This document shows, piece by piece, positions 30,975-37,200 of a stretch of DNA of 37,200 nt. The DNA is from Apostichopus parvimensis (lineage: Eukaryota > Echinodermata > Holothuroidea > Aspidochirotida > Stichopodidae), in the NCBI GenBank assembly GCA_000934455.1, contig KN887951.1, forward strand, positions 5,948 to 43,147, written 5' to 3'. The number at the start of each line of letters is the position of its first letter. The first letter of the stretch is position 1. The position numbers and the translations under genes are program-made. A model generated the notes under the pieces. That model saw only the letters and a list, made by a program, of their open reading frames with translations. It was not told the DNA's origin and did not search any database.

Positions 30975-31239
30975 AACCTGGTTAGCCCTTGCTTGATTTA
31001 TTTTACCCGGAAAGAACAGCAATTTTTCCGGGTGTCACCTGATCTACGAAGTAACCAAAGCTGTCATCCATATATATTACTCCTCAAGCTATTTGTGAAA
31101 TTTTTGTTCCTGCTACAGCTGCTTCATATAATAGCTAAGATAAGGAAGACAGCTTTGGTTACTGTGCAGATCAGGTGACACCCGGAAATCACCTTTTTTT
31201 TCCTTCCTGGTATTAACCAAGCCAGGGCTAACCAGGGTT
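30975..31239. repeat. Inverted repeat (foldback-like), 91-bp arms
   Basis: Left arm 30975-31065 (aacctggttagccc to agtaaccaaagctgtc) is complementary to right arm 31148-31239 (gacagctttggttact to ggctaaccagggtt). The inner 40 bases, including ccgggtgtcacctgatct, are nearly perfect; the outer part has several mismatches around A-rich tracts. The spacer is 82 bases. It lacks a coding region and an evident target-site duplication; most likely a MITE or foldback element. Confidence 0.85.
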
Positions 31240-33916
31240 GATCTCATAATGATACCGATACCAACGAATAAACGCACAAAATAGTACAACAACAGCTGAT
31301 TGATTGATTGGAAAAGAGATATTTTTAATTCTGAAAATAACTGCTCATGATTCTGCCCAAGCAGTTTTGCAAACATGTTTGTAACATTATCACATAGAAT
31401 GACAGTTGGTGGATATTAAACACAAGACAACTACAACAAGACGACAATAATGATAATAATAATGATAATAATGATAGTTTTTTTGTTTCATCAAATATAC
31501 ATTAGGTTCACAGAATTATTAAACTGTACAGAGGAAGAGGAGATGAAACATAAAATAATGCACATATTTTTTTACAAGAATTAAAACACATGCCATCATG
31601 ATTAGACTAAAATAAACCAGTAGCAAGTATTCCATTTTGAAAGCATCCTATCCGTGATTAATAAGTCGCAACTTTTTGAAGAATGTCCTGATGATAAAAT
31701 TAAAAAAAAAAAAACCTTAAAAGAGTAGAATGATGCTTCTGCTAGATGAAATTCAGAGGCATTATCCAAACATTCAGTTTTCAAATTACTGACAAATTTA
31801 CAAATTACTGTTGGAATCTCCCCCCCCCCCAAAAAAGTTTTTACTAGCATAGGGGCCCTGATATGATGGGGGAGGGTATGAGAGATGGCACCCAATAATT
31901 TTTACAGCATTGGTTTTCATGCAAATGTGGTGACAGCCATTTTAGTACAACTGATAATTTTTTCGGGCTCCAGACTGCTTCCCCCTCCCCCATCTCAGCT
32001 CTGTGTAGGGGGAGGGTCCCTGTAGCATCATCATTTTCTGATTCTCTTCTCATACAGACCGCTATCCAGAGCAATGGTTTCATATGCATCCAATCCAGTA
32101 ATCTGAGCCTTACAGGTACATACCATTATTAAAGAATCTCTGATTAATTTTTATAAACGAAAAAAAAAAGGTATGGCTATTCTCTGAGAACTAAAGGGAA
32201 TTAATTAATAATATTGCAAGTCTCGTTCAACAAGAAATTTTCCTTCTTCCTTTTAGAATTGTAACCGACTGATTCAAAGTGTTGAACATCTGTTGCGTTA
32301 CTAATGCAATTAAAAGCTAAAAAACTTAGTATTTTCTGTCCATCCTATTTGCATACATGACTGAAGACATCAACATAAACACACAGCGTAGGTGCTGCAT
32401 ACTACCCGTGCAAGGAACGGTAAAAATTTATTTCCAAACGACAATATATTGTTATTATGCAAATCAAGAATATAGCATGGACACAATTTCTATCGTTAAC
32501 ATAGACATTAAACAAACCAAAACTTCCTTCTTTTACTCTGTTCTTTTGTTTCTAAATTTTTTTTCTTTCTTCAGAAAGTACTAAGATTTTTCACTTGTAA
32601 GATGTTTCCAGTGGCGACTTATGTCAAGGATAAAAAGATAGAAGCACCAATTTTATATCTTAAAATAGAAAGAAGTATAAAATTCTTAAACCGAAAGATT
32701 TGAAAAGCCCTACAACAGTTCAACGAAAAGATTCTACCCTTTTATGAACTCTGTATTAAACAATTTTTTCTATATGAACAAGGTTGACAAAACTGATTCT
32801 GCTAGTACTAGAAAACATCAGTCACCAAAATCAATAAAGAAGGGAAAAAAGAAGGAAAAAAAAAAAATCTACTAAAACAAATGAGAAAAAAAGAAAAGAA
32901 AAGTAAATACTCAACATAAAAAATAAGTGAAAGATCTAAGATAAAATCAACATAAAACACTATTCAACCAAAAATTGCACTTTTTTATGATTTTTATATA
33001 AGTCATGCTAAATCAACTTTTCAGTCTCTCTTGATTAAAATTTACAGTGAAAGGCAAAAAAAAAAAAAAAAAATTGTCTTTAATCACCACTCTCCTTTTA
33101 CATCTGAAAGGCATCCCTCCTGACGAAACCAACTTGGGAGGGAGAGGTTGAAACTTTTGAGTGATACAGGAGTAGATATAGATTGGTAATACATAGATCT
33201 GTACATGGTAGTTCACAGAGCCTCTTTACTGGTGGTGCAGCATAAAATACAATAGGGTTTATAAGCAACAAAAGGACAATAGATCATTCCAAAAGGACTA
33301 CAAAGAAAACCTTGACAATTGAATCAAACCTACATTGCCCCCCTGAAATTACCCGTACCGACTGAGCGGTAAAACCTACCGATCATTATTCGGTCAGTTT
33401 TTCTTTTCCATTTCCAAGAGACGAAATGAAGAGAGAATTGTCGGCCATCTTCACTGAGGCAGATCACGATCTTACTAAGTTCTCTCTTTTTTGTGAATTA
33501 GTATGAAGTCAAACGAAGCGTACCATCCAATGAATAAACATGGCTTTTTATATAAAGTGTGACATGATAATAGATGACAAGAGCCTACAGACTGGTACCA
33601 ACACAGCGGTGTTTCTTAACATCATAAACAAAACATGTTATCATGTATCTACTACTACCATGTATCTAACAGTGCCTTATAATCATCTGACTGGGTTCTA
33701 GAGTAATGAAAGTTTCCATTCTGTCCTAGTCTAACCCTCCCCCAACTCCCCAACCCACCCACCCCTTTAAAAATCATCCTAGTCCTACTGAATCCCCTTT
33801 TACTTTAATGCTGTCACTCATTTTGTCTTGAAGGCATGCTTTATACAGAAATGAGTGGAGAAACTATACCCATAAAAGTGTTGTTGTCACCATGGCAACC
33901 CAAATTTTCCATAACA

Positions 33917-33922
33917 TTTATT
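33917..33922 (-). terminator. Candidate polyadenylation signal for the SH2-adaptor mRNA
   Basis: TTTATT on the plus strand (AATAAA on the minus strand), the first such hexamer found downstream of the minus-strand stop, about 815 bases away. The long true 3' UTR could extend further. Confidence 0.25.
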
Positions 33923-34736
33923 GCTTAAACTGGAATATAAACAACATTATCTGTATTATAATAACAACCGAGAGTTTGTGGAAACACAGAAAATGACTAA
34001 CAATTACCACTTCCAATTCTTATCTCAAAGAATTCAGTGGCATAAATTGCTTACAATCATAGACATTTGGCAAGAACTAAATGACATAGGAACTCATGTC
34101 AACAGGGCTAAAACTGCAAATACTAATAATACCAACAATTTGTAACTGCAGGGCCAACACAGAGGATTTTCCAATAAAATACTCCATGGGATGAATAATG
34201 GAAGCAAGAGCAGGTTATTATTTGCATATATTAAAACTTATTTGCATATTACATGCACACACATATACTGCTAAGCATTTCCTGGATAAAAGGTATTAAA
34301 AGCCTCCCAGGAACAAGTGCATCAGTTTTCAAGGAGTGATTTGCACAGACATCAAACTCTTCCACTTCCACTGTTTACCAAAAGCAAATAGCGCCACCAA
34401 ATTTGTTCACACGCCTCCAACAACATGATGTAAGGGTAAACTTCTCTACTGTAGAACAAAGGCAAATATTCAACAGACTGGAGCCTTCAGCTGGCTGAAA
34501 AGTGGACCATAATCTGAAGGGCTTAATCGAGGGCAGCAGAGGCATATACCTTTGGTTAAACTCCAGAATCAAACCTTGCTGTGTGGCTAGCCTGCAGCCA
34601 CCTATCCATGTTGAGGGCGCTGAAGCATCAGCAACAAATACATTCTGGATATTCCATATCTACAGCAGGTCTCGGTTGGCTTTTTTTCGTAGCTCAAAGC
34701 TGGCCATCTTTAAGGCAAGGTAGATTAGCGAGGCGG

Positions 34737-34920
34737 TTAGAGCATCTCTATGGTAACCGGATACATAAGGGCCATGTGGGCGGCACCCTTGATGTTGAGC
34801 TTATGTCCCGTGTAGTAACTGATCATCTCTGGAATGGTAAGGAATGGTTTGCTGAATTCACCAAGGATAAAACCTTCATCATGCTGTATTATCTTCATAT
34901 GCATGAAACCCTTCGTACTC
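34737..34920 (-). CDS. SHB: SHB-family SH2 adaptor, last coding exon
   Basis: On the minus strand an acceptor (tttgcttccgccaacag) precedes 184 bases: one base completing a codon, then 60 codons and TAA. The peptide reads STKGFMHMKIIQHDEGFILG, EFSKPFLTIPEMISYYTGHK, LNIKGAAHMALMYPVTIEML. This is the C-terminal half of an SH2 domain: the HMKI strand, the GFILG strand, the PFLTIPEMISYY helix B and the final LMYPV strand. The stop a few residues after YPV, and the KGAxHMxLxYPV ending, are what I know from the SHB/SHD/SHE/SHF adaptors, which couple receptor tyrosine kinases to downstream effectors through phosphotyrosine binding. The phosphotyrosine-binding arginine (FLVR motif) would be in the previous exon, beyond 37200; I could not find it in 34921-37200. 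The assignment as SH2 is firm; the SHB subfamily is probable. Confidence 0.8.
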
Positions 34921-35139
34921 CTGTTGGCGGAAGCAAACAATAAGCAATGGCTTGTTAGTACCTGGAACAGCTATGATTGTAAATGTGTAATTAAATGTTT
35001 AAGTGTTACACTTGTTGTTGTGTACACAGTATGTACAGTACAAGTATATAGTAAATGACAGCAATATTGTTCAATCACTGTAAATTAAGGCCTACCCATT
35101 CGATGTTGAAAATGCACATTGGCGGTAACTATGATAATA

Positions 35140-35600
35140 CTCTACTGTAACAGGAGATCAGTACAGTGTTACTTGCTGTTAATATTACATATTATAGCAG
35201 TACATGAGTACTTTATCTTACTATACAGTAATAACATAGAAGTACTGTAAAGACTGCTAGTACTGTACATTAACAGTGCAATATGATATCACTGTACAGT
35301 AACAGCAGATCAGTACAGTGATACTTGCTGTTAATATTACATATTACAGCAGTACATGAGTACTTTATCTTACTATACAGTAATAACATAGTAGTACTGT
35401 AAACAATTGCTACTGTACATTAACAGTGCAATATGATACGACTGTACAGTAACAGCGGATCAGTACAGTGTTACTTGCTGTTAATATTACATATCAGCAG
35501 TACATGAGTACTGCTTTCACCCTTACTATCACCCTTACTATACAGTTATAACATAGTAGTACCATAAAGACTGCTACTGTACATTAACAGTGCAGCGTGC
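35140..35600. repeat. 150-bp satellite-like tandem repeat, three copies
   Basis: Copies begin at about 35140, 35292 and 35442, each starting ctgtacagtaacag and containing gatcagtacagtg, cttgctgttaatattacata and cagtacatgagtac, and ending cattaacagtgca. The third copy has a small insertion with a repeated acccttactat. The unit is dense in ACTGTA/TACAGT half-palindromes. Confidence 0.92.
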
Positions 35601-36901
35601 TAACACTAACAGGAAAATAGTCTGTCAAATTCACAGACGCTTGTTTTATTTGCATATTAATAAGTCCCAGAATTTATGAAAGTAAAACAAGGCTTCTCCC
35701 CTTAAATATTCAGCTTATGTGCACTTTTAATTCTGAACAATTATCATCAGATGCACTTCCAGGGGCCATTAAATTAATGAAGCTGGATGGAGTCAGCCTT
35801 CCATGGGGAGGTTTATCATGTGTTTCTATAGATTGAGAGAATGAACAGATTAATGAGGCTAGGATGGAATTATTAAATTATTATTTTCATCTTGATTTTC
35901 GATATCTGTTCTTTTCAAAACTGAAACATGTATCCAAGTGAAACCACTCGCAAAAGTTTCAAACAAAAACGTATATAGTGAAGCATGTTTTGAAGAGTTT
36001 TACCCTGTAGTAATTGGTACACTCTTTGTTCACAATTTTTGCATGTTGGGGAATAAGGTTCAGAAAAAAAGTGAGCATAAAGATCCCTGAATAAGCCAAC
36101 ATCATCATTCGAGAAGAGAACATCTTTTACTTGCATACTATGAGCCCTCTATTAAGTACTTGTTAAATGAGATCACAAAATTTAGGAAGATTAGTTTAAT
36201 GACAAAAATGTGAAAATTTTGAAAGGTTCAGTGGAAGCTTAGTAGATTCAGCCAGCATACTTCTTAACATGTTAAAATTTTAATGGGCGATATAAGAAGC
36301 AGAATGTGCAAACTAAAACTTCAGGGGGATGTGGAACCCCCTCCCCCCCCACCCTCCAACTACCCCTCCATCTCAACGATGCTCTATTAATGAAGGTGCA
36401 TCCTTCTTAAGAACACAGCTCTTTACTCCATTCTCAGTATAAAAAAATAGTTACTCGAAAAACCAAAACAAAACACAATAGCCGTTTGTATTCAATGCCT
36501 GATTGTTATATATATGTAGCAACCCATATGTAAACCATAGACCAAGCCTCATTACAGGCAGAATTAATATCTCTTTATAGAGCCACTGGTAAAGATACTC
36601 TCTATGTAAGCATTTCCTTGTTTCCATAAAGATACAGAATCCATCTAGGAAATGAGGCATTTTCAAATCCACTGAATGAAATTTGAGGATATGTACACCT
36701 AGCACCAACAAACAACGAAGATCAGTTTACCTGCATCAAATTTACTTTCCCGTCTGAAAAATAGCTGATGACATTTCATATCTGAAATAATATCCTTATT
36801 GCTATATTTAGAACTGTAATAGATTGCATGGAACAAAGACCATGTAAGAATTGGTCTTGCATGGCAGTGACCGTGCAATTATTAAACTGACAATAAGTCA
36901 T

Positions 36902-37097
36902 GCCCAGTTAGTGGTAACACCCCACCATTAAAATTAGCAACATAGGCTGTGCTCTGTTAATGGTAACACCCCACCATTAAAATTAGCAACATAGGCTGTC
37001 CCCAGTTCATGGGAACACCCTACCATTAAAATTAGCAACATAGGCTGTCCCCAGCTCATGGGAACACCCTACCATTAAAATTAGCAACATAGGCTTT
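36902..37097. repeat. 49-bp tandem repeat, four copies
   Basis: Units at 36902-36950, 36951-36999, 37000-37048 and 37049-37097, all containing ccattaaaattagcaacata. Units 1 and 2 share ggtaacaccccacc, and units 3 and 4 share catgggaacaccctacc, giving two subtypes in blocks of two. Confidence 0.95.
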
Positions 37098-37200
37098 TGC
37101 CCAGCAGTCAATCGTTTAACTTCCTTTAATGTTGTTAACATAACTGACTGCTTGACTAAAGTCTGTCAGCAATCAATGTTATGACTTCCCATAATGTTGT

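Larger units (their letters stand above)
22321..34736. other. Convergent intergenic region including both 3' UTRs
   Basis: About 12.4 kb between the MEK stop and the SH2-adaptor stop, shorter in reality because 23339-26699 contains an unmerged duplicate. I found no coding sequence with family resemblance. It holds poly-T and TTG repeats (22525-22575), a minisatellite, G-rich tracts (23836-23880, 25667-25706, 28694-28720), an inverted repeat (30975-31239) and several tandem arrays. 26700-28150 and 31480-33900 are AT-rich without identified elements. Confidence 0.75.
34921..37200. other. Intron of the SH2-adaptor gene (minus strand)
   Basis: No exon for the N-terminal half of the SH2 domain was found, so the intron continues past the window end. 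Holds the 150-bp array (35140-35600), the 49-bp array (36902-37097), a C-rich tract near 36340-36369 and otherwise AT-rich sequence. Open frames at 35915-36136 and 36451-36711 (minus) do not resemble SH2 or any family I know. Confidence 0.7.

Noticed and set aside
34722..34790. tRNA-like sequence (attagcgaggcggttagagc)
   Set aside because: Resembles an A box, but there is no B box, and the stretch is the minus-strand stop codon and the last codons of the SH2 exon.
34581..34943. 120-codon plus-strand open frame
   Set aside because: Shadow of the minus-strand SH2 exon, which has a recognisable domain and an acceptor; the plus-strand peptide has no resemblance to any family.
35915..36136. Upstream SH2-adaptor exon candidate on the minus strand
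   Set aside because: A donor-like gcaagtaaaag occurs near its start, but the peptide has no WYHG, FLVR or other SH2 features.

Overview
The window is animal nuclear DNA: AT-rich, with long introns cut by GT-AG splice sites, many mini- and microsatellites and decayed transposable elements. No bacterial gene organisation is visible. Two protein-coding genes can be recognised, lying tail to tail. The plus-strand gene is the 3' two thirds of a MAP kinase kinase 1/2 (MEK1/2, MAP2K1-type) gene. Eight exons (3964-4047, 4831-4882, 7339-7463, 11731-11932, 15554-15627, 17910-17971, 20612-20657, 22210-22320) keep one open frame of 251 codons plus stop. They run from the kinase hinge region to the C-terminus; the promoter and the exons for the N-terminal lobe lie upstream of base 1. 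The minus-strand gene shows only its last coding exon (34920 down to 34737). It encodes the C-terminal half of an SH2 domain ending at the protein's stop codon, most like the SHB/SHD/SHE/SHF adaptor family. Its other exons lie beyond 37200.

The protein and repeat types fit a marine deuterostome invertebrate; an echinoderm such as a sea urchin or sea cucumber is my best guess, not a firm identification. High allelic divergence is visible directly. Both 50-N gaps (11214-11263 and 25115-25164) are flanked by two near-identical copies of the same sequence, so that the last few hundred to about 1,800 bases of one contig are repeated at the start of the next. These are best read as unmerged haplotypes. 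The duplicated part of the activation-segment exon (11136-11213) and the apparent duplication at 23339-26699 are therefore probably not real, and the true locus is a few kilobases shorter.

Region by region: 1-3963 is intron (or 5' flank) of the MEK gene with simple repeats and one copy of a dispersed repeat. 3964-22320 holds the eight MEK exons, with introns carrying a 113-bp-arm inverted repeat (6841-7200), 43-bp and 42-bp minisatellites, two tRNA-like SINE heads, a non-autonomous hAT-like element (18696-19099) and a decayed non-LTR retrotransposon 3' end (20876-21492, minus). 22321-34736 is the 3' UTR plus intergenic space between the convergent genes, with a 19-bp minisatellite arranged as a 76-bp higher-order repeat, a second inverted repeat (30975-31239) and further tandem repeats. 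34737-34920 is the SH2 exon. 34921-37200 is intron of that gene, with a 150-bp and a 49-bp tandem array.

Both proteins belong to receptor tyrosine kinase/Ras-ERK signalling by family knowledge, but nothing in the sequence shows that their adjacency matters. I see no new biological system. The most useful observations are the assembly-haplotype structure, the length-polymorphic higher-order minisatellite, the two long inverted repeats, and a two-residue insertion in the MEK kinase domain.
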